A stretch of DNA of 64,000 bases. Origin: Piscirickettsia litoralis. GTDB lineage: Bacteria; Pseudomonadota; Gammaproteobacteria; Piscirickettsiales; Piscirickettsiaceae. The stretch lies in NCBI RefSeq assembly GCF_001720395.1, contig NZ_MDTU01000001.1, positions 1,796,693-1,860,692 of the forward strand, read 5' to 3'. The translations under genes and the position numbers were made by a program. The notes under the pieces were generated by a model. The model saw only the letters and a program-made list of their open reading frames with translations, had not been told where the DNA came from and did no database searches. Below are positions 45,144 to 55,465 of the stretch, piece by piece (position 1 is the stretch's first letter; the number at the start of each line of letters is the position of its first letter).

Positions 45144-46178
45144 CTTTTCTTGCTATGGATTTAATGTGGCGCTCTTTTTTTGCGCTTATTACCCCGTTAA
45201 TCATTATTTTATTGACAGCACCTTGGTGTATTCGCCGTTTGCAACGTTATAAGCTGGGCCAAGTTGTTCGGGATGATGGGCCGGAATCACATTTGAGTAA
45301 AACAGGGACGCCAACGATGGGTGGCGTGTTGATTTTATTGGGTGTGTTGATTAGTTGTTTGTTATGGGGTGATTGGCAGAGTCAATACCTTTGGGTTGCA
45401 TTGGTCGTGATGCTTGGCTTTGGTTGTATAGGTTTGGTCGATGATGCCCGTAAACTTATTTTTAAAAACCCAAAAGGTCTTGCGGCGCGTTGGAAATATT
45501 TTTGGCAATCTGTCATTGGCCTAGTTGCCGCACTGTTTGCCGTATTAATGCTACATGAGCAGGTTCTATGGCTGCCTTTTTTAAAAGGAGTGGGGATTAA
45601 TCTAGGCTTAGGCGCAATTTTGCTCGCTTATTTTGCCATTGTTGGCTCGAGTAATGCGGTCAATTTAACTGATGGCTTGGATGGTTTGGCGACATTTTGT
45701 GTGATTCTTGTTGCCGCGGCTTTTGCTGCAATTGCGGTTGTGAGTCAAAATTCGATGTGGGCTTTGCAGTTCGGTATTCCTTATGTGCAAGGAGGCTCTG
45801 AAGTTGTTATTTTTTGTTTAGCAATTGTCGGTGCTGGCTTGGGCTTTCTGTGGTTTAATATCTACCCTGCGCGCGTTTTTATGGGAGATGTCGGCTCTCT
45901 TGCATTGGGGGCGGCGTTAGGCGTGGTTGCTGTATTGTTACAGCAAGAATTATTGCTGGTGATTATGGGTGGAATTTTTGTGGCTGAAACAGTGTCTGTG
46001 ATTTTACAGGTGGGGTATTTTAAATATTCCGGCGGCAAGCGCACTTTTTTTGATGGCACCGCTGCATCACCATTTTGAAAAAAAAGGTTGGCCTGAAACG
46101 CAAGTAATGTGGCGATTTGGCTTAATTACGGTGATTTTGGTGTTTATTGGCTTAGCGAGTTTATTTTTAAGAGGTTGA
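45137..46178 (+). CDS. mraY: Phospho-MurNAc-pentapeptide transferase MraY, frameshifted near the end
   Basis: Makes lipid I at the inner membrane. Ten-helix protein with [23 protein letters not shown], the catalytic Asp pair in GLVDDARK, and [10 protein letters not shown]. The printed frame stops after GKRTFF; reading T7 at 46045-46051 as T6 gives [19 protein letters not shown], containing the essential His cluster, and runs to a TGA at 46178. Repaired length 346 residues, slightly short of E. coli (360) because of a shorter N-terminus. Confidence 0.94.
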
Positions 46179-46179
46179 T

Positions 46180-47523
46180 ATGCGGTCTACTCTTGTGATC
46201 GGTTTGGGTAAAACAGGTTGGTCTTGTGTAAATTTTTTAAAGAAGCAGGGGCAAACGGTATGTGTGATTGATACACGCAAAAACCCGCCTTATTTAGAAA
46301 AATTGCAAGAGTGTTATCCAGATGTTGAGTGTTATTGCGGTGATTGGCCTGATGATTTATTAGAGCGAAAGTTTGTTGGTATGGTGATTAGCCCGGGTTT
46401 AGCGATAAATGACCCGTTGTTGCAGCCATTGCTAATTAATAATGAGAAATTTATAGGGGATATAGAATTATTTGCTCGTTATGTTAAAGCGCCGGTTGTT
46501 GCAATTACGGGCTCAAATGGTAAAAGCAGTGTGACAAGCTTGCTTGGAAAAGTTGCCGAGCAGGCAGGTGTTCGTGTTGCTGTAGGCGGGAATTTGGGGA
46601 CGCCGATTCTTGAGCTGTTAAATGATGAGGTCGAGCTTTATATTTTAGAATTATCGAGCTTTCAGTTGGAAACAACCTCTAGTTTAAAGCCAGAGGTTGC
46701 TGCTTTATTAAATACCTCGCCTGATCATATGGATCGTTATCATGACTTTTCTTCTTATCAGCAAACAAAGGCGCGTGTTTTTTTAAATTCAAAATATCAG
46801 CTGCACCATATTAATGAAGACTGGCTGAGTTTTAGCGATACATCTACATTAGTTACTTTTGGTGGACTAAGTTCAGGTTTAAGCTTATCGGCTCGTAAGC
46901 ATTGGGGGCTTTTGCAAGCAGGTTTAGAGTTTTGGCTGTGTAATGGTGAGGAAAGAGTTTTAGCGACAAAAGAATTGACTTTAAGTGGGCAGCATCATTT
47001 TGATAATGCGTTAGCTGTTTTGGCAATGAGCCAGCTATTAGGGTTTTCTTTAAGTATTACTAAAAAGGTGATTTGTGAGTTTACTGGCTTGCCTCATCGT
47101 TGTGAGCTTGTTCAGGAGATTAAACACATTCGGTGGTTTAATGATTCTAAGGCAACGAATGTTGGTGCTGCCGCTGCCTCTATTTGCAGTGTCGGTCAGC
47201 AAACAAAAAACAAAGTAATCTTTCTTGCGGGTGGGCAAGGAAAAAATGCTGATTTTGATAGTTTACAAGAAAGTGTGAAAGGGTTTGTGAGAACCGTCAT
47301 TGTGTTTGGCGAGGATGCTGAGCGTTTACAGTTAAGCCTAAGTCGATTTGCGCCAGTTATTCGTGTAGAGAGTTTGGCGGCAGCTGTATCTGCTGCGGCA
47401 AAAGTCGCACAAATGAAGGACAGCGTGTTATTTGCTCCGGCTTGTGCAAGCTTTGATATGTTTGAGAATTTTGAAGCGCGTGGTGAGGCATTTATTCGGG
47501 AAGTAAAAAGGCAGTTATTATGA
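46180..47523 (+). CDS. murD: UDP-MurNAc-L-alanine:D-glutamate ligase
   Basis: Adds D-Glu to UDP-MurNAc-Ala. N-terminal Rossmann-like domain VIGLGKTGWSCVNFL; ATP motif VAITGSNGKSSVTSLLGKV; LNTSPDHMDRYHD; the C-terminal domain has WFNDSKATNVGAA and FLAGGQGKNADF. 447 residues (E. coli 438). AGAGGT precedes the ATG, one base after the mraY stop. Confidence 0.97.
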   Translation: MRSTLVIGLGKTGWSCVNFLKKQGQTVCVIDTRKNPPYLEKLQECYPDVECYCGDWPDDLLERKFVGMVISPGLAINDPLLQPLLINNEKFIGDIELFARYVKAPVVAITGSNGKSSVTSLLGKVAEQAGVRVAVGGNLGTPILELLNDEVELYILELSSFQLETTSSLKPEVAALLNTSPDHMDRYHDFSSYQQTKARVFLNSKYQLHHINEDWLSFSDTSTLVTFGGLSSGLSLSARKHWGLLQAGLEFWLCNGEERVLATKELTLSGQHHFDNALAVLAMSQLLGFSLSITKKVICEFTGLPHRCELVQEIKHIRWFNDSKATNVGAAAASICSVGQQTKNKVIFLAGGQGKNADFDSLQESVKGFVRTVIVFGEDAERLQLSLSRFAPVIRVESLAAAVSAAAKVAQMKDSVLFAPACASFDMFENFEARGEAFIREVKRQLL

Positions 47524-48674
47524 CAGGGCGCACTTTGGTGGGTCTGCGCTTAGACGGGCTTTTAATTATTGCAATTTTAAGCTTATTGGGGTTGGGCCTT
47601 GTTATGGTCGGCTCTGCCTCGATGGTGGTGGCACAAAGTAATTATGATGCACCTTTTCATTTTCTAATTCGTCAGGGCATTTATGTCGCCTTAGGTTGTG
47701 GCGTGATGCTTTTTATGGTGTGTTTAAACACCGAGCTTTGGCGAAAACTTGCGTTGCCTTTGTTATTTTTAGGGATTGGCTTGCTGGTTATTGTATTGCT
47801 GCCCGGGGTGGGTAGAGAGGTGAATGGTAGCACGCGGTGGCTACATTTAGGGCCAATCTCTCTGCAGGTTTCTGAGTTGATTAAGTTTTGTATGATTGTT
47901 TATGTGGCCGATTATTTAGTGCGTCATGAACAAGCGGTGCAAGAAACTTTGGTTGGTTTTTTAAAGCCGTTAGCGTTGATTGGTGTCATTGCTGTGTTTT
48001 TATTATTGCAGCCGGATTTTGGTGCCTTGGTCGTATTAGCCGCCACAGTGTTTGTCATGCTTTTTATGGCTAAAGTACCTTTGCGACGTTTTGTGGTGAT
48101 TTTTGTTATTGTGGCGATCGGTTTTAGCTTGGTGATGGTAGCAGCGCCTTATCGGCTTGCGCGATTGACTTCTTTTTTAAACCCTTGGGCGGACCAATTT
48201 AATACTGGCTATCAGCTGACCCAGTCTTTGATTGCATTTGGCCGTGGTGGTTGGTTTGGTGTGGGTTTGGGTGATAGTGTGCAGAAGCTTTTTTATTTGC
48301 CTGAAGCGCATACTGATTTTCTTGTTGCCATTATTGGTGAGGAGTTAGGTTTTATCGGAGTGATGGTTGTTGTTGGTCTATTTGCCTTATTGGTTTTTCG
48401 TGGCTTATTGATCGCGCGCCAAGCTGAATATTTGCAGCAGAAATTCGATGCTTATCTTGCTTATGGAGTAAGTTTTTGGGTAGGCTTACAGGCCATTATT
48501 AATTTGGGGGTAAATACGGGATTATTGCCGACTAAGGGGTTAACTTTACCCTTGATGAGTTTTGGTGGCAGTAGTTTAGTGATTAATTGCTTGGCTTTGG
48601 GGCTGTTGTTACGTATCGATATACAAAACAAATTACAATTACAGCAAAGAGGAGGAGTTCATGGATCGAAATAA
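47520..48674 (+). CDS. ftsW: Septal peptidoglycan glycosyltransferase FtsW (SEDS family)
   Basis: Polytopic membrane polymerase partner of FtsI. About ten helices; SEDS tracts GSTRWLHLGPISLQVSELIK, LLQPDFGALVVL, GRGGWFGVGLGDSVQKLFYLPEAHTDFLVAIIGEELG (family block) and the C-terminal NLGVNTGLLPTKGLTLPLMS. 384 residues. Its ATG overlaps the murD stop (ATGA) and its end overlaps murG by 14 bases. Confidence 0.97.
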   Translation: MTGRTLVGLRLDGLLIIAILSLLGLGLVMVGSASMVVAQSNYDAPFHFLIRQGIYVALGCGVMLFMVCLNTELWRKLALPLLFLGIGLLVIVLLPGVGREVNGSTRWLHLGPISLQVSELIKFCMIVYVADYLVRHEQAVQETLVGFLKPLALIGVIAVFLLLQPDFGALVVLAATVFVMLFMAKVPLRRFVVIFVIVAIGFSLVMVAAPYRLARLTSFLNPWADQFNTGYQLTQSLIAFGRGGWFGVGLGDSVQKLFYLPEAHTDFLVAIIGEELGFIGVMVVVGLFALLVFRGLLIARQAEYLQQKFDAYLAYGVSFWVGLQAIINLGVNTGLLPTKGLTLPLMSFGGSSLVINCLALGLLLRIDIQNKLQLQQRGGVHGSK

Positions 48675-49762
48675 CGCTCCTATGGTGTTGATGATGGCAG
48701 GGGGAACGGGTGGGCATGTTTTTCCGGCGCTTGAAACCGCGAAGGTTTTGCAAGAGCGAGGCTACGCGGTTCAATGGTTGGGAACTGCGACTCGGATTGA
48801 AGCGGATATTGTGCCTGAAGCAGGGATAAAGCTGCACTGTTTGCATGTACGTGGTATACGCGGCAAGGGGGTGTTGGGTAAGTTAAAAGGTATTTTTGGC
48901 TTGTTATTAGCGACATGGCAAGCATTGCGACTGATGAAAAAAACTAAAGCCCGCTTTAGTTGTTGGTATGGGAGGTTTTGCCGCTGGACCTGGAGGGTTA
49001 GCTGCTTGGTTACGTCGAGTGCCATTGTTGATTCATGAACAAAATTCGATTCCAGGCGTGACCAATAAAATCCTTGCGCGTTTTTCTAAGCGCTCGCTGA
49101 CAGGGTTCCCTGATGTGTTAACAAAGCAAGGGGCCGTGTATGTTGGCAATCCGATTCGCCGAGAAATTGTAGAGATAGCTTCTCCTGAAAAGCGCTATGG
49201 TGAGCGTCATGGGCGATTAAACATTTTGGTTGTCGGTGGCAGCTTAGGTGCGCGTACGTTAAATGAAGTATTGCCCAAAGCACTGTTGGGCTTAAAAGAG
49301 CAGGTCATTGTTCATCATCAAACCGGCAAAGATAATGTGGCTGCTGTACAAAATGCGTATGATGAAGCCAATATTAATGCGAAGGTACAGCCATTTATTA
49401 AAGACATGGCTGATGCGTATCGTTGGGCGGATTTGGTGATTTGTCGCTCGGGCGCGCTTACCGTAGCCGAGATTACTGCGGCAGGGGTGGCTGCACTGTT
49501 TATTCCATTTCCTTACGCTGTTGATGATCACCAGCGCAAAAATGCTGAAAGCCTGGTTGAAAGTGGCGCTGCACGTATGGTGTTGGAGTCCGAACTAAGC
49601 GTGCAAGGCTTGTTTGATATATTGAGTAATTTGTGTCAGTCGCGTACATACTTATTGGAAATGGCTCAAAAGGCACGTCAACGTAGTCGGCCCAAAGCAA
49701 CAGAAAGTGTTGTTTGTGCTTGTGTGGAGATGATAAATGAGAAAAGTGATAGAAGAAAGTAA
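48661..49762 (+). CDS. murG: Lipid II synthase MurG, one frameshift
   Basis: Transfers GlcNAc to lipid I on the cytoplasmic face. The N-terminus holds MMAGGTGGHVFPALE. The first frame derails at MKKT; reading A7 at 48937-48943 as A6 gives LKPALVVGMGGFAAGPGGLAAW, matching the family, and joins the second frame with LLIHEQNSIPG, VVGGSLGARTLNEVLP, CRSGALTVAEI. Repaired length 366 residues (E. coli 355). A strong GAGGAGG ribosome site precedes the ATG. Confidence 0.95.
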
Positions 49763-51194
49763 CCCGCACCACTTAGCGATGCGCCGTATTCGTCGTATTC
49801 ATTTTATTGGTATCGGTGGTGTGGGAATGGCTGGAATTGCCGAGGTATTATATAGCCAAGGGTATGTGATTACAGGGTCAGATATTGTAGAAAATACCTT
49901 AACACAGCGTTTGAGTATGCTGGGCGTTGAAATTTTTCTGGGTCATCGAGCAAGCAATGTTGAGGGAGCCGATGTGGTGGTGGTTTCAAGCGCTGTGGCT
50001 GAAGATAATCCCGAAGTTGTTTTAGCTCATCAGTTGCATATTCCTGTAGTCGGCCGCGCGCAAATGCTGGCAGAGCTCATGCGTTTTAGTCAAGGTGTGG
50101 CGATTGCAGGAACGCATGGTAAAACAACGACGACAAGTTTAATTGCGAGTATTTTAAGTGAAGGGGGGTTAAACCCAACCTTTGTGATTGGAGGTCAATT
50201 AAATAGTGCTGGGGCGAATGCCGTGTTGGGTTCAGGGCGTTATTTTATCGCCGAAGCTGATGAAAGCGATGCTTCGTTTTTACATTTAAATCCAACGATT
50301 GCAGTTGTGACGAATATCGATGAAGATCATATGACAACCTATCAAGGTGAACTTGCTAATTTAAAACAAACATTTTTAGAGTTTGTCCATAACTTGCCAT
50401 TTTATGGTTTGGCTGTGTTGTGCGTCGATGATTTGGGGGTTAGAGAGTTATTAGGGCATATTAGCTGTCCGACCGTGACTTATGGTTTTCATGAAGATGC
50501 GGATTATCGCATTGCTGATTTTTATCAAACGGGTTTAACCAGCCATTTTCGTTTATTATTGCCAGATCAAACTGAGCTCAAGCTAGCGCTTAATTTGCCA
50601 GGGCTTCATAATGTGCAAAATGCGGTTGCTGCGGTTGCTGTAGCGTTGGATTGTGGCGTCGGTGTCACGGCAATTAAACGTGCTTTAGAGCAATTTGCTG
50701 GGGTGGGGCGTCGCTTTCAGGTGTATGGACCCTTTGATATTCCGGCTGGACAGGTGACATTGGTTGATGATTATGGCCATCATCCCTGTGAAATTAAGAT
50801 GACTTTGCAAGCGGCACGTGATGCTTGGCCAAGTAAGCGTATTGTGCACGTCTTTCAGCCGCATCGTTATACACGAACACGCGACTTATTTAATGAGTTT
50901 GTAGAAGCCTTGAAAGAGAGTGATGTTGTCGTGCTTATGGAGGTGCATGCAGCAGGAGAGGCACCGATTCAAGGTGCAACAGCGTCCGCTTTATTTAAAA
51001 GTATTCAAAAAAAAGGGGTGAACGCTGTTTTTGTGCGCAGTGAAGCACAGTTAGAACACACCTTGCGAACACTATTAGCAGACCAAGATATCTTATTATT
51101 ACAAGGGGCGGGCGGCATCGGTGGCGTGGTGCAGCGGTTTGTAAATAATAAACTGGGTTTTGCCTACAATGAACTCGCTGGTGCAGCATCTTAG
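49737..51194 (+). CDS. murC: UDP-N-acetylmuramate:L-alanine ligase
   Basis: First Mur ligase. N-terminal FIGIGGVGMAGIAEVL, ATP motif IAGTHGKTTTTSLIASIL, and the central FIAEADESDASFL and NIDEDHM; the C-terminal domain has LVDDYGHHPCEIKMTL and VFQPHRYTRTRDL. 485 residues (E. coli 491). It begins inside the murG 3' end (26-base overlap). Confidence 0.97.
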   Translation: MRKVIEESNPHHLAMRRIRRIHFIGIGGVGMAGIAEVLYSQGYVITGSDIVENTLTQRLSMLGVEIFLGHRASNVEGADVVVVSSAVAEDNPEVVLAHQLHIPVVGRAQMLAELMRFSQGVAIAGTHGKTTTTSLIASILSEGGLNPTFVIGGQLNSAGANAVLGSGRYFIAEADESDASFLHLNPTIAVVTNIDEDHMTTYQGELANLKQTFLEFVHNLPFYGLAVLCVDDLGVRELLGHISCPTVTYGFHEDADYRIADFYQTGLTSHFRLLLPDQTELKLALNLPGLHNVQNAVAAVAVALDCGVGVTAIKRALEQFAGVGRRFQVYGPFDIPAGQVTLVDDYGHHPCEIKMTLQAARDAWPSKRIVHVFQPHRYTRTRDLFNEFVEALKESDVVVLMEVHAAGEAPIQGATASALFKSIQKKGVNAVFVRSEAQLEHTLRTLLADQDILLLQGAGGIGGVVQRFVNNKLGFAYNELAGAAS

Positions 51195-51207
51195 GCAGGA
51201 GAGTACA

Positions 51208-52182
51208 ATGATAAGTCAGCAATGGGGAAAGGTCGCCGTATTGATGGGTGGAGCCTCTGCCGAACGTGAAGTTTCTCTAGACTCTGGAGGCAATGTATTG
51301 GCAGCATTGCTCCGTCAGGGGGTGGATGCACATGTCGTTGATCCGGCTGAAGATGGTTTTGACCAATTAAAAACAGCGGGTTTTGATCGAGCGTTTAATA
51401 TTTTGCATGGTCGTGGTGGTGAAGATGGTCAGATTCAAGCCTTTCTTGAAATTTTAGGCTTGCCTTATACGGGAAGTGGTATTTTAGGTTCAGCCTTATC
51501 TATGGATAAAATGCGCACTAAACAGGTGTGGTCTGCAATAGGCTTGCCAACGCCTGAGGCATATGTTGTCAATTCGGTTGAGAAGCTAGAGCAATATTTT
51601 GAAAGCATTAATGGGCCTGTTGCAGTGAAGCCGGTCAATGATGGTTCAACCATCGGAGTTTCTCGTGTTGATAACAAACAAGAGTGTCAGCGAGCATACG
51701 ATAAAGCCTGCCTATACGGTGAGGTGATGGTAGAGCGTTGGGTGTGTGGTGATGAATATACGGTGGGTATTTTAGTGGATGAAGCGCTACCGGCAATTAA
51801 AATTACTCCTGCTCACGACTTTTACGATTATAATGCAAAATATCTTTCTGATGAAACTGAGTATTTATGCCCTTGTGATTTGGATCAAACAACAGAGCGC
51901 TTAATTCAAAATATGGCATTGCAGGCTTTTGGGGCGGTTGATTGTCGGGGCTGGGGGCGTGTTGATTTTATGCGCGATAATAAAGGCCAGTTTTGGTTAT
52001 TAGAGGTGAATACGACACCGGGAATGACCAGCCATAGTTTAGTGCCTAAGGCAGCGAAACAAAAAGGCCTAAGTTTTGATGAGTTAGTCTTAGAAATTTT
52101 ATCGAATACTTTTCTTGTTGCGGACTCTGGCATGGGGGTGGGCCAGCAGGCAGATAGTATGGAAACTGAGAGTCCGGAATAA
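51208..52182 (+). CDS. ddl: D-alanine:D-alanine ligase
   Basis: ATP-grasp enzyme making D-Ala-D-Ala for MurF. VLMGGASAEREVSLDSG near the start, NILHGRGGEDGQIQAFLE, GSALSMDKMRTKQVW, VKPVNDGSTIGVSRV and the C-terminal metal-binding LEVNTTPGMTSHSLVPKAA. I start at the ATG at 51208, which has GGCAGGAGAG upstream; the open frame begins at 51160 inside murC. 324 residues, slightly longer than E. coli DdlB (306) through a C-terminal extension. Confidence 0.95.
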   Translation: MISQQWGKVAVLMGGASAEREVSLDSGGNVLAALLRQGVDAHVVDPAEDGFDQLKTAGFDRAFNILHGRGGEDGQIQAFLEILGLPYTGSGILGSALSMDKMRTKQVWSAIGLPTPEAYVVNSVEKLEQYFESINGPVAVKPVNDGSTIGVSRVDNKQECQRAYDKACLYGEVMVERWVCGDEYTVGILVDEALPAIKITPAHDFYDYNAKYLSDETEYLCPCDLDQTTERLIQNMALQAFGAVDCRGWGRVDFMRDNKGQFWLLEVNTTPGMTSHSLVPKAAKQKGLSFDELVLEILSNTFLVADSGMGVGQQADSMETESPE

Positions 52183-52916
52183 TGAGCAAGATTCAAGGGC
52201 AGGCAAAGGTATTGACGTGTTTGTTTCAGTGGCGTTGGTGGCTGATTGCTTTGCTTGTTGTTTTGTTGAGTTTGTGGGGATACTTTAAATTGCAAAACCC
52301 AGATGTTTTGCCTATTCGTACGGTAAAAGTAGTCGGAGATTATAATTTTGTTGCTAGGTCGACCTTAATTAAAACCATTACGCCCGTGGTACATGGCGGC
52401 TTTTTTAATATTAATGTTGATCAGATACAAGATACTGTACTCAAGTTTCCAGGTGTTAAAGAAGTTTACGTTAAACGCGTGTGGCCTCACACGATCATAA
52501 TAAAAATAGAGCCTCAAAAAATACTAGGGCGTTGGGGGAATAGTGAGCTGCTTACTGCAAATGGCCGCTTGGTGCCGATTAGCGATAAAAATATATTGGT
52601 GAAATATACGCCGCAATTTAATGCGCCTGTAGGCGATGAGCAAAAAGTGATCCATTTTTACGAGCAATCGACACCATTTTTGAAAAAGTTATCATGGCGA
52701 GTAAAGAATGTTATTTTAAGTGACGGTTTGCAGTGGTCAATACGCTTCAACAATAATACAATTGTTAAATTGGGGCAAAGAAATGTTCAGTTGCGTTTAC
52801 AACGGTTGGCCGAAGTATTTCCACAGCTTTTTGCGAATAATGTGAAAAAGGTTAATTATATTGATATGCGCTATACAAAAGGAATGGCAGTGAAGTGGCA
52901 GACACAACAAGCATAA
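52182..52916 (+). CDS. ftsQ: Cell division protein FtsQ
   Basis: Bitopic divisome protein, 244 residues (E. coli 276). One N-terminal membrane helix (about 18-37, WWLIALLVVLLSLWGYF), then a POTRA domain (IRTVKVVGDYNFVARSTL ... FPGVKEVYVKRVWPHTIIIKI) and the beta domain ending YIDMRYTKGMAVKW. Its start overlaps the ddl stop by one base. Confidence 0.94.
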   Translation: MSKIQGQAKVLTCLFQWRWWLIALLVVLLSLWGYFKLQNPDVLPIRTVKVVGDYNFVARSTLIKTITPVVHGGFFNINVDQIQDTVLKFPGVKEVYVKRVWPHTIIIKIEPQKILGRWGNSELLTANGRLVPISDKNILVKYTPQFNAPVGDEQKVIHFYEQSTPFLKKLSWRVKNVILSDGLQWSIRFNNNTIVKLGQRNVQLRLQRLAEVFPQLFANNVKKVNYIDMRYTKGMAVKWQTQQA

Positions 52917-52961
52917 GGATGGGTTGGAGAGAGCATATTATTTTAAGAGAGTGTAGGGTGC

Positions 52962-54210
52962 ATGTCTAAAAGACTTGGAAAAAAACCTGGTAGCGGGCTT
53001 GGATGTTGGGACATCTAAAGTGGTTGCGGTGATTGCTGAAGAGAATCTGGATGGCCAGCTGCAAATTGTTGGCATTGGCAAGCATCCTTCACGGGGCTTA
53101 AAGCGAGGTGTCGTTGTTAATATCGATGCGACGGTCAATGCAATTCAACATGCCATAGAAGAGGCAGAATTGATGGCCGGCACGCGCATAGACAGTGTGC
53201 ATGCAGGTGTTGCAGGAAGTCATGTTCGCAGTCGCAATTCAACGGGGATTGTCGCCATTCGTGGCAGTGAAGTGACCGAGTATGATGTCTCAAGGGTGAC
53301 CGATAGTGCTAAAGCTGTTGCGATTCCAGGGGACCAAGAAGTCTTGCATGTTGTGCCACAAGGTTATCTAATTGATGCGCAAGAAGCGGTACATGATCCA
53401 ATTGGTATGGCCGGGGTGAGGTTAGAGTCGCGTGTTCATATTGTCACCGGAGCGGTCAGTGCAATTCAAAATGTGATGAAGTGTATTCGTCAGTGCGGTG
53501 TTGCTGTTGAACCTGAGACGGTTGTGCTTGAGCAATTGGCTTCTAGTTATGCAGTACTATCAGAAGATGAAAAAGAGTTAGGTGTTTGCTTGGTTGATAT
53601 TGGGGGTGGTACAACCGATATTGCTGTGTTTATTGATGGTGCAATTCGCCACACTGCGGTGATTCCTATTGCCGGCGATCAGGTGACGAGTGATCTGGCT
53701 CATGGTTTGCGTACACCAATTCATTTTGCTGAGCAAATTAAAATAGAGTTTGGTTGTACAGGCGTATTAGAAGGTATGCCTGATGATTTAATCGAAGTGC
53801 CGAGTGTGGGTGATCGTCCAGGTAAACGTTTAACCTATGCTGATCTTGCTCAGTTTATTGGCCCACGTTATGAAGAATTATTTAATTTGATTCATGTCGA
53901 GCTGCGTCGCAGTGGCTTATGTGATCAATTAACCGCAGGGATTGTGTTGACGGGAGGGACATCAAAAATTCGTGGAGCTGTTGATTTGGCCGAACAAATT
54001 TTTGAAATGCCCGTTCGTTTAGGTTTACCTCAGCATGTACAAGGCTTAGCTGATGTTATTCGTAACCCGATTTATTCAACGGCCGTTGGATTGGTTCTTT
54101 ATGCTGCGCAGGAGCAACAAGGATCTATGGGGTATACTGACATTAGAGGACAAAACGAAAAAGTAAATATTTGGCGGCGGATGAAAAGTTGGTTCCAAGG
54201 CCATTTCTAG
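52962..54210 (+). CDS. ftsA: Cell division protein FtsA, start probably frameshifted
   Basis: Actin-like membrane anchor of FtsZ. Phosphate-1 motif VAGLDVGTSKVVAVIAEE, LVDIGGGTTDIAVF, VLTGGTSKIRGAVDLA. The C-terminus ends in an amphipathic membrane-targeting helix, NIWRRMKSWFQGHF. The printed frame can only begin at a TTG (52975), but an ATG at 52962 would give MSKRLGKNLVAGLDVG if A7 at 52979-52985 is A6. Length is 411 residues from the TTG or 415 after repair (E. coli 420). Either start is possible. Confidence 0.94.
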
Positions 54211-54256
54211 TTTAGGCTTGAAATAACAGAGATAATTTTTTTGGGGGAGAATGAGT

Positions 54257-55393
54257 ATGTTTGAATTGATGGACAGCGTACAACAAACGGCTGTCATTAA
54301 AGTGATTGGTGTTGGTGGCGGTGGCGGTAATGCCGTCGAGCACATGGTTGCTGGCAACATTGAAGGTGTCGATTTTATTTGTGCAAATACTGATGCACAA
54401 GCCCTTAAAAATTCTGCTGCACGAACAATCATGCAATTAGGCACTGAAGTTACTAAAGGTTTAGGTGCGGGTGCGGATCCAAGCAAAGGTCGCCAAGCGG
54501 CCGAAGAAGATCGTGAGCGTATCAAAGAAGTTTTAGAAGGGGCGGATATGCTCTTTATCACTGCCGGCATGGGCGGTGGTACCGGTACTGGTGCGGCTCC
54601 AGTGGTTGCAGAAATTGCCAAAGAGCTCGGCATTTTAACGGTTGCTGTGGTGACTAAGCCGTTTCCGTTTGAAGGCCGTCGTCGCATGCAGGTGGCTGAG
54701 CATGGGATTCAAGAATTTTCTAAGCATGTTGATTCATTAATTACCATCCCTAATGAAAAATTATTAAGCGTATTAGGAAAAAGTGTTAGCTTATTGGATG
54801 CCTTTAAAGAAGCGAATAATGTGTTATTAGGTGCGGTGCAAGGGATTTCTGAGTTGATCACTCGTGGTGGTTTGATTAACGTTGACTTTGCCGATGTGCG
54901 TACAGTGATGTCTGAGATGGGTATGGCAATGATGGGGACAGGCTCTGCATCAGGTGAATCACGTGCACGTGAGGCGGCAGAAGCCGCAATTAAGAGTCCT
55001 TTACTTGAAGATATTAATTTGGCGGGTGCGCGTGGCTTGTTGGTTAATATTACGGCAGGGATGGATTTATCAATTGGAGAATTTGAAGAAGTCGGCGATG
55101 CCATTAAAGAGTTTGCTTCTGAAGAGGCGACGGTGGTTGTCGGCACTGTGATTGACCCTGAGATGAGCGAAGATTTGCGTGTGACGGTTGTTGCAACGGG
55201 TATTGGCTTAGATCGTACTACTGAGCAAAAAGAGCCGACGGTTAAGGTGTTGGAGAGCATGCGTGATCATAATCGCCTAGACCGCCCTCAAGTGATCCGT
55301 AAGCAGGAAAAAAGTGAGGAAACTTCAAGTCAACAAAACCAAGATGTAGATTATCTCGATATCCCTGCATTCTTACGTCGTCAGGTAGATTAA
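54257..55393 (+). CDS. ftsZ: Cell division protein FtsZ
   Basis: Tubulin-like GTPase forming the division ring. [15 protein letters not shown], the tubulin signature [19 protein letters not shown], and the conserved C-terminal peptide DIPAFLRRQ that binds FtsA and ZipA. I choose the ATG at 54257 (MFELMD, like E. coli MFEPME) because GGGGGAG is 7-8 bases upstream; the frame also has an ATG at 54251. 378 residues (E. coli 383). Confidence 0.98.
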   Translation: MFELMDSVQQTAVIKVIGVGGGGGNAVEHMVAGNIEGVDFICANTDAQALKNSAARTIMQLGTEVTKGLGAGADPSKGRQAAEEDRERIKEVLEGADMLFITAGMGGGTGTGAAPVVAEIAKELGILTVAVVTKPFPFEGRRRMQVAEHGIQEFSKHVDSLITIPNEKLLSVLGKSVSLLDAFKEANNVLLGAVQGISELITRGGLINVDFADVRTVMSEMGMAMMGTGSASGESRAREAAEAAIKSPLLEDINLAGARGLLVNITAGMDLSIGEFEEVGDAIKEFASEEATVVVGTVIDPEMSEDLRVTVVATGIGLDRTTEQKEPTVKVLESMRDHNRLDRPQVIRKQEKSEETSSQQNQDVDYLDIPAFLRRQVD

Positions 55394-55403
55394 TACGATA
55401 GTT

Positions 55404-55431
55404 TTGCTTTGGTGGTGCTTTATATTAGAAT
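55404..55431 (+). promoter_or_regulatory. Probable lpxC promoter
   Basis: TTGCTT (55404-55409), a 16-base spacer and TAGAAT (55426-55431), placed about 35 bases before the lpxC ATG and just after ftsZ. In many gammaproteobacteria lpxC has its own promoter here. Confidence 0.5.
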
Positions 55432-55465
55432 GGCTGCTCATTATGTTACTTAGGGTGTCGTAAAA

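Noticed and set aside
54076..55260. Long open frames (203 and 183 codons) on the minus strand opposite ftsA/ftsZ
   Set aside because: They are frame shadows of highly conserved genes, low-complexity Ser/Pro/Thr-rich, with no ribosome site or family match.
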